Assembly (NCBI RefSeq): GCF_000439085.1
Contig: NZ_AUUA01000019.1
Coordinates: forward strand, 1 to 50,479
From: Leminorella grimontii ATCC 33999 = DSM 5078
Lineage (GTDB): Bacteria; Pseudomonadota; Gammaproteobacteria; Enterobacterales; Enterobacteriaceae
Length of the DNA stretch: 50,479 bases
Reading direction: 5' to 3'
In this document: in pieces, positions 8,801 through 16,827 of the stretch
How the letters are laid out: each line of letters starts with the position of its first letter
How positions within the stretch are numbered: position 1 is the first letter of the stretch
Notes under the pieces: generated by a model
Told to the model about the DNA's origin: nothing
The model's input: the letters and a program-made list of their open reading frames with translations, nothing else
Databases searched by the model: none
Position numbers and translations under genes: made by a program

Positions 8801-11800
8801 TCACGGACGGAAGCGGCGGCTACGGTCTGAATGCAGAAAGCCGGCTCGATGAAGTTAACGCCATAAATCAAAGCAGCGTGGAAACCCAAGGTGACAAAGC
8901 CTACGGCGTTAATGCCGTCACGCAAAGCGCTAATGCCTACGCTTATAACGATGACGCAGGCACTATTATCACTCATGGCGACAACAGCTATGGCCTGGTC
9001 GCCAGCTCAAACCTGGAAGCGCTTGCGAAAAACGCTAACGCCATTGAAACCAAAGGCAATAACAGCTACGGCATCCACGCCTACAGCAAAAACAACGGCG
9101 CTCGGGCGATAAACGATCGCAGCGTAATCACCCACGGCGACGGCTCTCGCGGCGTCAGCGCCCAAAGCGATAGCGGACATGCGCTAGCCTATAACAGCCA
9201 AAGCATAGAAACGTTTGGATCGGGTGGGTACGGCCTAAGCGCGGTAAACCAATACGGTGATGCAAAAGCCGTTAACGACGGTGAAATTACGACCAAAGGA
9301 AACGGCGGCGGCGGCGCATACGCATTCAGCGTTCAGGGCGACGCGCTGGCTCAAAATCAGAACGGCGTGACCACCTACGGCCACGGCGCGAACAGCCTGT
9401 CTGCCTTTAGCCAGCAGTCGAAGGCGCTGGCGATAAATTTGGATGACAAAACCGTGATTACGGAAGGCGACAGCGCCTACGGCATGCTTGCGCAAACCGA
9501 CAGCGGCACGGCGACGGCGGTTAACCAAGGCCACGTAGCCACAGGCGGCGCGTCATCCGTCGGGATTGCCGCTATCGGCCTCAACGGTAAAAGCGAAGCG
9601 CTTAATCAACGCGAGATCGCCACCAAAGGCAGCGTCGGTCACGGCATCTTTGCCCAGATGGACGGAGGCGGTTTGTCTGCCATGAACGAAGGCCAGATAA
9701 TGACCGAAGGCGACGGCGCTTACGGCATTGCGACGTCATCAAACCGAGGAACCAGCTGGCTTTATAACGGCGCCACGATCGCAACAGAGGGCGAATCTTC
9801 CCACGGCATGCACGCCCAAACGGCCGTGGGCGATATCAAAATGCGCAACGAAGGTACGATAGATACCCGCGGCGACGGCGCGCGCGGCATGAGCGCGCGG
9901 CTGCAGTCAACCTCAGGCGCTTCGGCAAGACGGTTATTAGTAGAAAACGTCGCCCAGATTAATTCTCAGGGGCACGGGATATTTTCTGAAAGCGACTACG
10001 CGGTTGATGACTATCTGGTTCGCAGCAGCGGCATCATTAACGCCCGGGACGGCAGCGGAATACACGCCGCGGCCGGCGCTGGAAACCTGACGGTTTCAGC
10101 CTCCAATAATATTTTCGCCGGACAAATCGCCAGCAGCGGAACGCATCACGGCATTTACGCCGCCGCGGGGGCAAACGGCAAAGCCAGCGTAACGTACGGC
10201 ATGGGGACGATTACGCTTGCCCCGGTATCTTCCACCGTTGCGCCCACCGGCGTTGGCATCTGGGTTGACGACCTGACTACCGGCAATGAAAACGTCGTAG
10301 GGGAAATCAATCTCGCTAGCGGCTTTATCGATGCAGGGCAAGGGGCCGGAGGCGTTGGAATGTCGCTGTCTGGCGTCGGCAACATCTACATCAGTGAGTC
10401 GGCGACCGTTCACGGCGGCCACTCGTTCGGCATTGGGCTTGGCAGTTCACGCGACGACGAGCAAACGCGGCTCACGGTCAATAGTTACGGCCTGGTCGAT
10501 GCCACCGGCGATCGCGTCGTTTATTCCACGGCAAACGCGGGACGCGTAACGGTCAACAACTATGGCCGCTTTACCGGTTCGGCGCAGTTCGGCTCCGCCG
10601 CGAATATCCTCAACAACAGCGGCGATTTCCTGCTTCGAAACTACGCCGATAGCGATCGAGATGGAGCGCGGGACAGCTGGGGCATCGCCACCGTTGATAT
10701 GGGCCGCAGCGGCAACAACGCGTTTATTAATCGAGGTACGCTCACGCTGGCAAACGTCGCCAACTATGCCGTCAGGCCAAGCAGCGCAGGCGATATTTAC
10801 GTCCCGGCGGATCTGTCTTCAAGCTATGCAGGCACGGAGATCCTGACGCAGGGCCAACTGCTGGGCGTTAGCCTGTTCGATAACTCAGGCGTCATTGACC
10901 TTACGGGCGGCACTAAAAACGTCGGCAGCTCGCTGGTCATTACCGGCGGAAATACGCCGGGAAAAAACGGCGGCGGCATTTTCATTGCCAACGGCGGTCG
11001 GATTATTGCCAACATGAAAATTGACGACGCCCAAAATACCGCCTTCTCCGACGTTATGGTGATAGATTCCGCCAGGCTGGGCGCCGGTGGCGCAACGACG
11101 ATTGAGATCAATCATATAGGTGAAAATACCGCCATTGCCCCCAAAAATACCGTACTGGTCGTTGAAAGTCTCGGCAATTCCGACCCTAACGCTTTCCGCC
11201 TGTCCAGCGAGCGCCAGCTGTTCGGCGTATCGGACTACGCGCTGAAGTACAATCCGACAAATAACAACTGGTATTTAAATACCGACTACCGTTCGGAGAT
11301 TGTGCTTGCTTCGTCGGTCTTTTCGGTTGCCAACGACTATGGTTATACCATGCTGGGCTCTCTCGATACTCGATTCGGGTCGCAGCGTGAATATGCGCCC
11401 CCGCCTCAGATAACGCAGGCAGGAGGAAAGCTGTGTCAAAAAGAGGGATTAACGCCCAAAGAAGAAGTCGACCTGCTGATTTCCGGCCAGTGTCGCCCGA
11501 AAGCCTCTGCGCCTTCTGTCATGCAGGAACGCGCCCGCTATCTCTCCGACGGCTGGGGTCGCATTCTGAGCAAAAAAACCGAGCGCGACTCAACCAACAT
11601 TAATAAAAACGGCCCCGCCTATGATTCCACGCTATATGGGCTACAGCTGGGCTACGACGTTTACCATCGCGAAGGAATTGACGCATCGGTAGATCGCGTC
11701 GGCTTCTATCTGGGCTATGGCGATATCGATACGACAATTAGCCACGACAGCGGTCTGGACGCAGGCTCAACCACAACGAAGGCCTACAGCGCGGGACTAT

Positions 11801-12396
11801 ACTGGACGCACCTTGGGGAGGAGAGCTGGTATACGGATACGGTACTACAAACCACCTATTACGATATCGACGCTGATTCTAAATACGGTGAATCCTTCTC
11901 CACCAGCGGTATTGGCCTTCTGGGCTCGGTCGAAGGAGGGTACTCGTTTACTTTCAGCAATGGGCTGCTTATAGAACCTCAGGCACAAATAGCCTATCAG
12001 CACATCTCTCTTGACGATGCCAAGGACGAATACGGCAACTTTAGCTTTAAGCAGAACGATTCGCTTCGCGCCCGCACCGGCCTGCACTTCAGACGCGACT
12101 GGTCGTTTGCCGAAAGCGGCGACGAAAAGCCGCACTATCTGCGGACCTGGGCCAGAACCGACGTATGGCATGAGTTTATGGGGGATGCGGCAACCTATTC
12201 CGTCGACGGCAGTGGAAAATACTCGGCCAAGCTGACCCAACCTTCCGGCGGCACCTGGGGTGAGGCCACCGTTGGCATCACCTATCAGGCCAATGAAAAC
12301 CTGGGATATTCCGCTTCCGGCAGCTACGCGCACTCCCTTGACGATCCAAAAACCACCTCGTGGGGCGGGCAGTTAGGGTTTAGCGTAAGTTGGTAA
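5863..12396 (+). CDS. Giant repeat-rich type Va autotransporter, probable adhesin
   Basis: A surface protein of 2177 residues. A Sec signal peptide covers residues 1-25, with A-I-A before the cut. Residues about 100-1350 form roughly forty repeats of 27-29 residues with the pattern G-H-G-x-S-A-x-S-x-x-G-x-A-x-A-x-N-x-G-x-I-x-T, as expected for coils of a right-handed beta-helix passenger. A less regular helix and linker follow, then an autotransporter beta-barrel from about 1887 to the end, closing with F-S-V-S-W, a terminal aromatic residue as Bam recognition needs. Two cysteine pairs occur: Cys28/Cys38 and Cys1858/Cys1877. I chose the ATG at 5863 because AGGA lies 11 bases before it; the in-frame ATG at 5851 has no ribosome site. 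The gene stands alone between prfB and recJ, which are neighbours in E. coli. An adhesion or aggregation role is inferred from the architecture; no protease motif was seen. Confidence 0.9.
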   Translation: MAHLHLKKALTIAIAGSLFPLKAIAEECIPAISSTGVCADAAQIQNQMETAPHAAPYGNSLLDLLKTDINLGFITIRNVYLLDANEENRSPVFHPVTSIFSHAAGGVSLTGKATATNYSSANLDGPLSSGASAIALLGDAVAKNEGSVSTGVLNIFGHGASAISIMANASAENSGTTSLNGPLSSGASAISILGSAEAKNSGSVSTGVLNIFGHGASAISIMTNASAENSGTASLNGPLSSGASAISILGSAEAKNSGSVSTGVLNIFGHGASAISIMANASAENSGTASLNGSLSSGASAISILGSAEAKNSGKVSTGILNVLGHGASAISIMGNAKAVNEQGSETNLNGPLSHGASAISIAGNATAENHGNVSTGVLDVLGHGVSAFSALGRANATNGETGTISVNGPLGHGLSAVSLLGEATATNQGTITTGLLNVLGHGASAFSLLGNASASNVEGGKISVNGPLGHGLSAVSLTGSATAQNVGEIATGTLSVLGHGVSTFSLLGNASASNVEGGKISVNGPLGHGLSAVSLIGSATAQNAGEISTGPLSVLGHGASAFSLTGSATATNAATGRISTASLMAHGLSAISLINSATAANQGNINTAGTAAIGAKAVSLFSSASAFNAKSANVTTKGHLSHGLLAFSLTSQASVANAGSIKTEGWQAHGASAVSLLGDAEGVNTVDGEINTSGDKGHGVNAFSITSRATALNQGKISTLGNDASGLNAVSAYEKAGATNDKGATIVTGGVNAHGAYAQSTHQTAFANNLGSITTAGDDSVGAYAVSKNAEAYAINDTNGAISTVGRNAHGLFAQSTQKTAAAQNLNQIVTTGHGAMGATARSVSGEAQAENAGSVTTAGNNADGLNAQSQSNKAVAINKGNILTGSELANGASTAKEGTHAHGVSASSKDGDASVYNDVDGKVETYGQEGYGLHAHSTNAKALATNEGRVETHGKNAYGVNALSDKGEAQALNKGIILTDGSGGYGLNAESRLDEVNAINQSSVETQGDKAYGVNAVTQSANAYAYNDDAGTIITHGDNSYGLVASSNLEALAKNANAIETKGNNSYGIHAYSKNNGARAINDRSVITHGDGSRGVSAQSDSGHALAYNSQSIETFGSGGYGLSAVNQYGDAKAVNDGEITTKGNGGGGAYAFSVQGDALAQNQNGVTTYGHGANSLSAFSQQSKALAINLDDKTVITEGDSAYGMLAQTDSGTATAVNQGHVATGGASSVGIAAIGLNGKSEALNQREIATKGSVGHGIFAQMDGGGLSAMNEGQIMTEGDGAYGIATSSNRGTSWLYNGATIATEGESSHGMHAQTAVGDIKMRNEGTIDTRGDGARGMSARLQSTSGASARRLLVENVAQINSQGHGIFSESDYAVDDYLVRSSGIINARDGSGIHAAAGAGNLTVSASNNIFAGQIASSGTHHGIYAAAGANGKASVTYGMGTITLAPVSSTVAPTGVGIWVDDLTTGNENVVGEINLASGFIDAGQGAGGVGMSLSGVGNIYISESATVHGGHSFGIGLGSSRDDEQTRLTVNSYGLVDATGDRVVYSTANAGRVTVNNYGRFTGSAQFGSAANILNNSGDFLLRNYADSDRDGARDSWGIATVDMGRSGNNAFINRGTLTLANVANYAVRPSSAGDIYVPADLSSSYAGTEILTQGQLLGVSLFDNSGVIDLTGGTKNVGSSLVITGGNTPGKNGGGIFIANGGRIIANMKIDDAQNTAFSDVMVIDSARLGAGGATTIEINHIGENTAIAPKNTVLVVESLGNSDPNAFRLSSERQLFGVSDYALKYNPTNNNWYLNTDYRSEIVLASSVFSVANDYGYTMLGSLDTRFGSQREYAPPPQITQAGGKLCQKEGLTPKEEVDLLISGQCRPKASAPSVMQERARYLSDGWGRILSKKTERDSTNINKNGPAYDSTLYGLQLGYDVYHREGIDASVDRVGFYLGYGDIDTTISHDSGLDAGSTTTKAYSAGLYWTHLGEESWYTDTVLQTTYYDIDADSKYGESFSTSGIGLLGSVEGGYSFTFSNGLLIEPQAQIAYQHISLDDAKDEYGNFSFKQNDSLRARTGLHFRRDWSFAESGDEKPHYLRTWARTDVWHEFMGDAATYSVDGSGKYSAKLTQPSGGTWGEATVGITYQANENLGYSASGSYAHSLDDPKTTSWGGQLGFSVSW
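6235..6906 (+). repeat. Four tandem 168-bp repeats inside the autotransporter
   Basis: Units start at 6235, 6403, 6571 and 6739, exactly 168 bp apart (56 residues, one 29- plus one 27-residue coil). Units two and three are almost identical in DNA, including silent positions, so the duplication is recent. The fourth unit diverges in its second half. Confidence 0.9.
7207..7554 (+). repeat. Tandem 174-bp duplication inside the autotransporter
   Basis: A second repeat family starts at 7207 and again at 7381, 174 bp apart (58 residues, two 29-residue coils). The DNA of both copies is very similar, with shared stretches coding for N-A-S-A-S-N-V-E-G-G-K. Period and sequence differ from the 168-bp block, so this is an independent event. 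Confidence 0.85.
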
Positions 12397-12406
12397 GAAA
12401 GGGGAT

Positions 12407-12428
12407 AAAAAGGCCCGCCCTGCGGGCC
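12407..12428 (-). terminator. recJ terminator
   Basis: GGCCCGC (12412-12418) pairs with GCGGGCC (12422-12428) around CCT. On the minus strand TTTTTATCC follows, so it ends the recJ transcript. On the plus strand no T run follows, so it is a weaker stop for the autotransporter. Confidence 0.8.
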
Positions 12429-12436
12429 GTCGGCAG

Positions 12437-14170
12437 CTACTTCGCCCACAGGTGCTGAATCATCAGCTGTACGCTGCGGTTGCCGCGAAATTCATTAACG
12501 TCAAGCTTGTAGGCGATGGTCGCTTCCTTCACGCTCGGGTCCGGCCACAGGGTGGTATCGACGTTGAAGGCAATGCCGTCGAGCAGCGCGCCTCCGCCGA
12601 CGGGTTCAACCGTCACCTTCAGGTGGCGGTCTTTTAAAAGGCGCTGCTGTAGTATTTTAAACGAACCGTCAAACGTCGGCTCGGGGAAGGCCTGCCCCCA
12701 TGGCCCAGCCTCGCGCAGCTCTTCGGCGGTTTGCAGCGTTAAAAGCTGGCTTTCCAGCTCGCCGTCGGTCCAGATAACGCCCTCCAGAGCGGAAGGCTCA
12801 AGCCAGTCGGCGATGAGTTCGGCAAAGCGTTGGCGAAACTCGTCGAAACATTTCTCCTCAACCGACAGCCCCGCCGCCATGGCGTGGCCGCCAAAGCGCA
12901 ACATCAGCCCGGGATAAAGCGTATCCAGACGCTCCAGCGCATCGCGCAGATGAAGACCGGCAATGGAGCGGCCGGAGCCTTTGAGCACGCCGTCGCCAGC
13001 GGGCGCAAAAGCGATAACCGGACGATAGAAGCGCTCCTTGATGCGGGAAGCGAGAATGCCCACCACGCCCTGATGCCACTCGGGATGGTAAATAGCCAGC
13101 CCGTAGGGCAGAGATTCTTCCCGCTGCTCCAGCTCCTCGCACAGCTGCAGCGCTTCAACCTGCATCCCCTGCTCTATCTCACGCCGGGTTTGGTTTAACG
13201 CATCGAGATCGCTTGCCATCGCGCGGGCGTCGGCCATGGAGTCACACAGCAGGAGCTCCACGCCGACGGACATATTGTCCAGACGACCCGCGGCGTTTAA
13301 CCTGGGGCCTAAAGAAAATCCCAAATCGTTCGCCGTCAACCTGCGCGCGTCTCTTTCGGACACCTCCAGCAGCGCCCGAATCCCCGGACGGCACTGCCCG
13401 GCGCGGATCCGATTAAGGCCTTGATGGACCAAAATTCGGTTGTTGGCGTCCAGCGCCACTACGTCGGCCACGGTGCCCAGCGCCACCAGATCCAGCAGCT
13501 CGGCCAGGTTCGGTTCTGTAATGCCCTTAAGCTCAAACCAGCCGTCTTTTCTTAGCCGGGCGCGCAGCGCCAGCATCAAATAGAACGCGACGCCGACGCC
13601 CGCCAACGACTTTGACGGAAACTCGCAGTCGTTGAGGTTGGGATTAATCAGCGCCTCCGCGGCGGGCAGCGTATCGCCGGGCAGGTGGTGGTCGGTCACC
13701 AGCACCTGGATGCCCTTTTCATGCGCACAGTCCACCCCTGCGTGGGAAGAGATGCCGTTGTCTACCGTAACGATAAGATCCACGCCAAGTTTGGCGGCCT
13801 GCTCAACCACTTCAGGGCTTAAGCCGTAACCGTCTTCAAAACGGTTGGGCACCAAATACTTAACGTGCGAGAAGCCCATGCTGCGCAAGGCCAACACGCT
13901 TAACGCGGTGCTGGTTGCGCCGTCGGCGTCGAAATCGCCGACGATCACAATCCGCTTTTGTTCGTGAAGGGCCTGGACCAACAGCTCTACGCCTCTGTCT
14001 ATGCCGACGAGGCTTTGATAGCCCAGAAGGCCTTTGGCCCCCTTTTCCAACTGGCCGGCGTCGGTCACTCCGCGAGAGGCATAGAGGCGCTTAAGCAGCG
14101 GGGAGAGCGTCGACGGCAGAAAGCTGCCGTCCACCTGAGGACGACGACGAAGCTGGGTTTTATTGGTCAT
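12437..14170 (-). CDS. recJ: Single-stranded-DNA-specific 5'-3' exonuclease RecJ
   Basis: RecJ degrades single-stranded DNA 5' to 3' in the RecF recombination pathway, mismatch repair and base-excision repair. The protein has 577 residues, as in E. coli. DHH-superfamily motifs are present: G-D-F-D-A-D-G-A near residue 78, V-T-V-D-N-G near 134, V-T-D-H-H near 158, and the DHHA1 motif G-G-H-A-M-A-A-G near 425. It lies 93 bp downstream of dsbC in the usual xerD-dsbC-recJ order. The gap holds a hairpin (CGCCCGT/ACGGGCG, 14208-14239) without a T run. The normal next gene, prfB, is 7 kb away because of the autotransporter. Confidence 0.96.
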   Translation of the reverse strand: MTNKTQLRRRPQVDGSFLPSTLSPLLKRLYASRGVTDAGQLEKGAKGLLGYQSLVGIDRGVELLVQALHEQKRIVIVGDFDADGATSTALSVLALRSMGFSHVKYLVPNRFEDGYGLSPEVVEQAAKLGVDLIVTVDNGISSHAGVDCAHEKGIQVLVTDHHLPGDTLPAAEALINPNLNDCEFPSKSLAGVGVAFYLMLALRARLRKDGWFELKGITEPNLAELLDLVALGTVADVVALDANNRILVHQGLNRIRAGQCRPGIRALLEVSERDARRLTANDLGFSLGPRLNAAGRLDNMSVGVELLLCDSMADARAMASDLDALNQTRREIEQGMQVEALQLCEELEQREESLPYGLAIYHPEWHQGVVGILASRIKERFYRPVIAFAPAGDGVLKGSGRSIAGLHLRDALERLDTLYPGLMLRFGGHAMAAGLSVEEKCFDEFRQRFAELIADWLEPSALEGVIWTDGELESQLLTLQTAEELREAGPWGQAFPEPTFDGSFKILQQRLLKDRHLKVTVEPVGGGALLDGIAFNVDTTLWPDPSVKEATIAYKLDVNEFRGNRSVQLMIQHLWAK

Positions 14171-14263
14171 TGGCTACAACGATTTAATGTGGTGTTCAAA
14201 AGCATCTCGCCCGTAAGCCAAAAGGCTGACCGACGGGCGGATAAATGTAACGTACTGTCTCGA

Positions 14264-15001
14264 TTACTGAGCCTTGCTCGCGTTCTTGTGGGCCGCATAA
14301 GCATCCAGCGTCGCCTTCAGTTCGCTGGGCGCGCTATAGCCCGGCTGCACCGTGGTGCCGTCAAGGATGATAGCCGGCGTGCCCTGAATGCCGAACAGGG
14401 AGCCCAGCATATAGTGGCGCTTAAGGTCGATATTACAGGTCGCAGGCTTAATCGCCTTGCCCGCCATGGCGCTGTCGAATGCCGCCATGCGATCCGGCGC
14501 ACACCAGATGGAGGTCATGTTTTTCTCTGCTTCCGAATCTACGCCCTGGCGCGGGTAGGCCAGATAGCGCACCGTGATGCCCTGATCGTTATAGCCCTGC
14601 ATTTCTTTATGCAGCTTGGCGCAGTAGCCGCAGGTGATATCGGTGAATACCGTCACGACGTATTTTTCCTGCGGCGCTTTATACACGATCATTTCGTCTT
14701 TCAGGGCATCTAAGCGCTTAGTCAGGATCGGAGCCAGCTGTTCGTTGGTGATGTTCACCGGCATTGGCCCGCTGATGTCATACATCGGCCCTTGCAAAAT
14801 ATGCTTACCGTCGCTGGAAACGTACAGCACGCCGCCTTCAGTCAGCACCGTTTGCAGGCCGGCAATAGGAGAAGGCAGGATATCCACTTCCGTCGCGCCA
14901 AGCTTCTGCCCCAGCGCCTGCTTGATGGCCGCGTCGTCCGCCGAAGCGGTATATGAAAACGCCGTCAGCGCCAGGGTGAGTAGTAAGAAACCTTTTTTCA
15001 T
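14264..15001 (-). CDS. dsbC: Periplasmic thiol:disulfide isomerase DsbC
   Basis: DsbC reshuffles wrong disulfide bonds in periplasmic proteins and is kept reduced by DsbD. The 245-residue precursor has a signal peptide (residues 1-21, ending in T-A-S-A), an N-terminal dimerisation domain, and a thioredoxin fold with the active site Cys-Gly-Tyr-Cys at 124-127. A second, structural cysteine pair lies near W-C-A-P and P-A-T-C-N. I chose the ATG at 15001, preceded by AAAGGAAAG, rather than an upstream Met 12 codons earlier that would spoil the signal peptide. It lies 40 bp after xerD and before recJ, the conserved order. Confidence 0.95.
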   Translation of the reverse strand: MKKGFLLLTLALTAFSYTASADDAAIKQALGQKLGATEVDILPSPIAGLQTVLTEGGVLYVSSDGKHILQGPMYDISGPMPVNITNEQLAPILTKRLDALKDEMIVYKAPQEKYVVTVFTDITCGYCAKLHKEMQGYNDQGITVRYLAYPRQGVDSEAEKNMTSIWCAPDRMAAFDSAMAGKAIKPATCNIDLKRHYMLGSLFGIQGTPAIILDGTTVQPGYSAPSELKATLDAYAAHKNASKAQ

Positions 15002-15041
15002 TTTCTTTCCTTTAAGAAATTCGAATCCCTTCGACATCCGG

Positions 15042-15941
15042 CTAAGCGCGCGGATGATGTTGTTGATGTAACTGTTTCAACCGTTCGGTTGCGACATGCG
15101 TATAAATTTGGGTGGTCGACAGATCGCTGTGCCCTAATAGCATCTGTACGACACGTAAATCAGCGCCGTGGTTCAATAAGTGCGTAGCAAAAGCATGGCG
15201 CAGCACGTGCGGGGAAAGCGCCTCGCTGTCAATTCCCGCCAGTAAGGCGTAGTGCTTTATCCTGTGCCAAAAAGTTTGGCGCGTCATCTTCTGTCCGCGT
15301 CGGCTGGGAAACAGAATATCCACAGAGCCGTTATTGATCAACCAGGGGCGACCGTAAGCCAAATAGCGCTCCAGCCAATAAACCGCCTCTTCGCCAAGTG
15401 GAACCAGCCGCTCCTTATCGCCTTTCCCCGTCACTCGTACTACGCCCTGACGAAGGCTGACGTCGCCGTTTAAAAGCCCCACCAGTTCAGAGACCCGAAG
15501 GCCGGTTGCGTAGAGCACTTCCAGCATCGCCTTGTCCCGAAGCTCCAGCGGATCTTCCGTACCGGGAGTTTGCAGCAGCGTTTCGACCTGCTTTTCCGTC
15601 AGATCCTTGGGCAGGCGCTGGGGCAGTTTGGGAGACGACAGCCGCGCGGACGGATCGTCAGTGCGCACCTTTTCACGATACAGATACTGAAAAAATCGGC
15701 GCATGGCGCTAAGCATTCTGGCCGAACTGCTTGCCTTATAGCCGCCGTCCATGCGATCGGCCAGAAACCCCTGCAGATCTTCCGGCTGAGCGTTGATAAA
15801 CGACAGATCGTGCGCCGCCAGCCATTCGCTGAGCGCCCGGAGGTCCAGACGATAAGACGCCAGCGTATTTTCCGCCAGGTTCCTTTCAAGCCAGAGAGCA
15901 TCAAGAAACTGCTCCGTCAGCATCGCGTTATCCTGCGACAC
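15042..15941 (-). CDS. xerD: Site-specific tyrosine recombinase XerD
   Basis: With XerC it resolves chromosome dimers at dif under FtsK control. The 299-residue protein has all catalytic residues: Arg149, Lys173, His245, Arg248, His271 and nucleophile Tyr280, each one position later than in E. coli. The start is GTG at 15941, with AGGGGG just upstream, and gives the usual N-terminus; an ATG six codons later is the alternative. This is the housekeeping recombinase, not a phage integrase. It heads the xerD-dsbC-recJ run, and fldB is divergent. Confidence 0.96.
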   Translation of the reverse strand: MSQDNAMLTEQFLDALWLERNLAENTLASYRLDLRALSEWLAAHDLSFINAQPEDLQGFLADRMDGGYKASSSARMLSAMRRFFQYLYREKVRTDDPSARLSSPKLPQRLPKDLTEKQVETLLQTPGTEDPLELRDKAMLEVLYATGLRVSELVGLLNGDVSLRQGVVRVTGKGDKERLVPLGEEAVYWLERYLAYGRPWLINNGSVDILFPSRRGQKMTRQTFWHRIKHYALLAGIDSEALSPHVLRHAFATHLLNHGADLRVVQMLLGHSDLSTTQIYTHVATERLKQLHQQHHPRA

Positions 15942-15976
15942 GTTTCCCCCTACTGCTACAAACGATTTTGTTCATT

Positions 15977-16170
15977 ATACTCTAAATAATTCGAGTTACG
16001 GGAAGGCGGCAAGGGAGTGACAAATTCGTCGGGAACGAATTTGACCAGCCGAAGGCTGGCCTCCGGTGAGAGGCAGGAGCCTCTCATTAATCCCCGGGAG
16101 CTTACATAAGTAAGTGACTGGGGTGAGCGAGCGCAGCCAACGCACCTGTAACTTGAAGTATGACGAGTAT
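15977..16170. repeat. Palindromic intergenic repeat, copy A (with triple-hairpin insert)
   Basis: A MITE-like element with terminal inverted repeats (ATACTC...GAGTTAC and GTAACTTGAAG...GAGTAT) and a core hairpin CTTAC-ATAA-GTAAG. Two further copies lie at 34670-34794 and 39039-39165. This copy has about 66 extra bases holding three adjacent hairpins: AAATTCGT/ACGAATTT (16022-16042), CCAGCC/GGCTGG (16045-16059) and GAGAGGC/GCCTCTC (16068-16085). It separates xerD and fldB. Similar repeats are scattered through genomes of several enterobacterial genera; the family name is not certain. Confidence 0.85.
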
Positions 16171-16190
16171 ATGTCCGATCATACCCTATC

Positions 16191-16199
16191 TGGTATACT
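16191..16199 (+). promoter_or_regulatory. Extended -10 promoter of fldB
   Basis: TGGTATACT fits the extended -10 pattern TG-N-TATAAT with one mismatch and lies about 40 bp before the fldB start. No good -35 box is seen, as is usual with extended -10 promoters. Its position 20 bp after repeat copy A makes that element the immediate upstream sequence. Confidence 0.45.
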
Positions 16200-16238
16200 T
16201 TCCCACCGTTCAGTCATGACAGTTAAGTGAAACCAACG

Positions 16239-16757
16239 ATGAAAATTGGCCTTTTTTACGGCTCTAGCACCTGCTATACGGAAATGGCGGCGGAAAAAAT
16301 CCGCGACGTTCTTGGCGAAGAGCTGGTTGACTTACACAACGTCAAAGACGCGCCCGTTACCCTGATGGAAGAGTATCCCATTTTGATTATGGGGATTCCC
16401 ACCTGGGATTTCGGAGAGCTTCAGGAGGACTGGGCCGGCGTTTGGTCGCAAATCGAACGGCTCGATCTGAACGGAAAAATCGTGGCGCTCTACGGCATGG
16501 GCGATCAGGAGGGCTACGGCGAGTGGTTCCTGGACGCGCTGGGCATGTTGCACGACCATCTACAGCCTCTGGGCGTCAAGTTTGTCGGCTACTGGCCGAC
16601 GGAAGGCTATCAGTTTACCAGCCAAAGGGCCGTCGCGCCCGACGGGCAGCGCTTCGTAGGGCTGGCGCTTGACGACGTGGTTCAGTACGAACTCAGCGAA
16701 GGGCGGATCGCCGACTGGTGCGAGCAGATTCTGGAAGAAGCGGCGGCGCTCCTGTAG
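16239..16757 (+). CDS. fldB: Flavodoxin 2
   Basis: A small FMN-carrying electron donor of the cytoplasm, 172 residues (E. coli FldB 173). The FMN-phosphate loop is G-S-S-T-C-Y-T-E near residues 8-15. The isoalloxazine-binding segments are P-T-W-D-F-G-E near 54 and Y-G-M-G-D-Q-E-G-Y near 88, and the long-chain flavodoxin insertion is present. Position next to xerD identifies it as fldB rather than fldA. I chose the ATG at 16239, which gives the standard N-terminus M-K-I-G-L-F-Y; a GTG four codons upstream is also possible. It is transcribed alone and divergently from xerD. Confidence 0.93.
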   Translation: MKIGLFYGSSTCYTEMAAEKIRDVLGEELVDLHNVKDAPVTLMEEYPILIMGIPTWDFGELQEDWAGVWSQIERLDLNGKIVALYGMGDQEGYGEWFLDALGMLHDHLQPLGVKFVGYWPTEGYQFTSQRAVAPDGQRFVGLALDDVVQYELSEGRIADWCEQILEEAAALL

Positions 16758-16769
16758 TGCCGTTTGAAT

Positions 16770-16789
16770 CCCCTCCCATTCGGGAGGGG
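16770..16789. terminator. Hairpin after fldB
   Basis: CCCCTCCC pairs with GGGAGGGG around ATTC, a perfect 8-bp GC-rich stem 12 bp after the fldB stop and 38 bp after the creD stop on the other strand. There is no T run, so termination may be weak or need a factor. Confidence 0.5.
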
Positions 16790-16827
16790 CGCCGTTTACG
16801 CTACATGCAAATGGCGTAATCTTTCCT

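Noticed and set aside
13958-14713. Plus-strand open frame of 251 codons spanning recJ and dsbC
   Set aside because: It is antisense to two well-supported genes and crosses their gap, with no family resemblance.
15042-15941. Phage or island integrase
   Set aside because: Alignment with XerD is close and the xerD-dsbC-recJ context is the housekeeping one.
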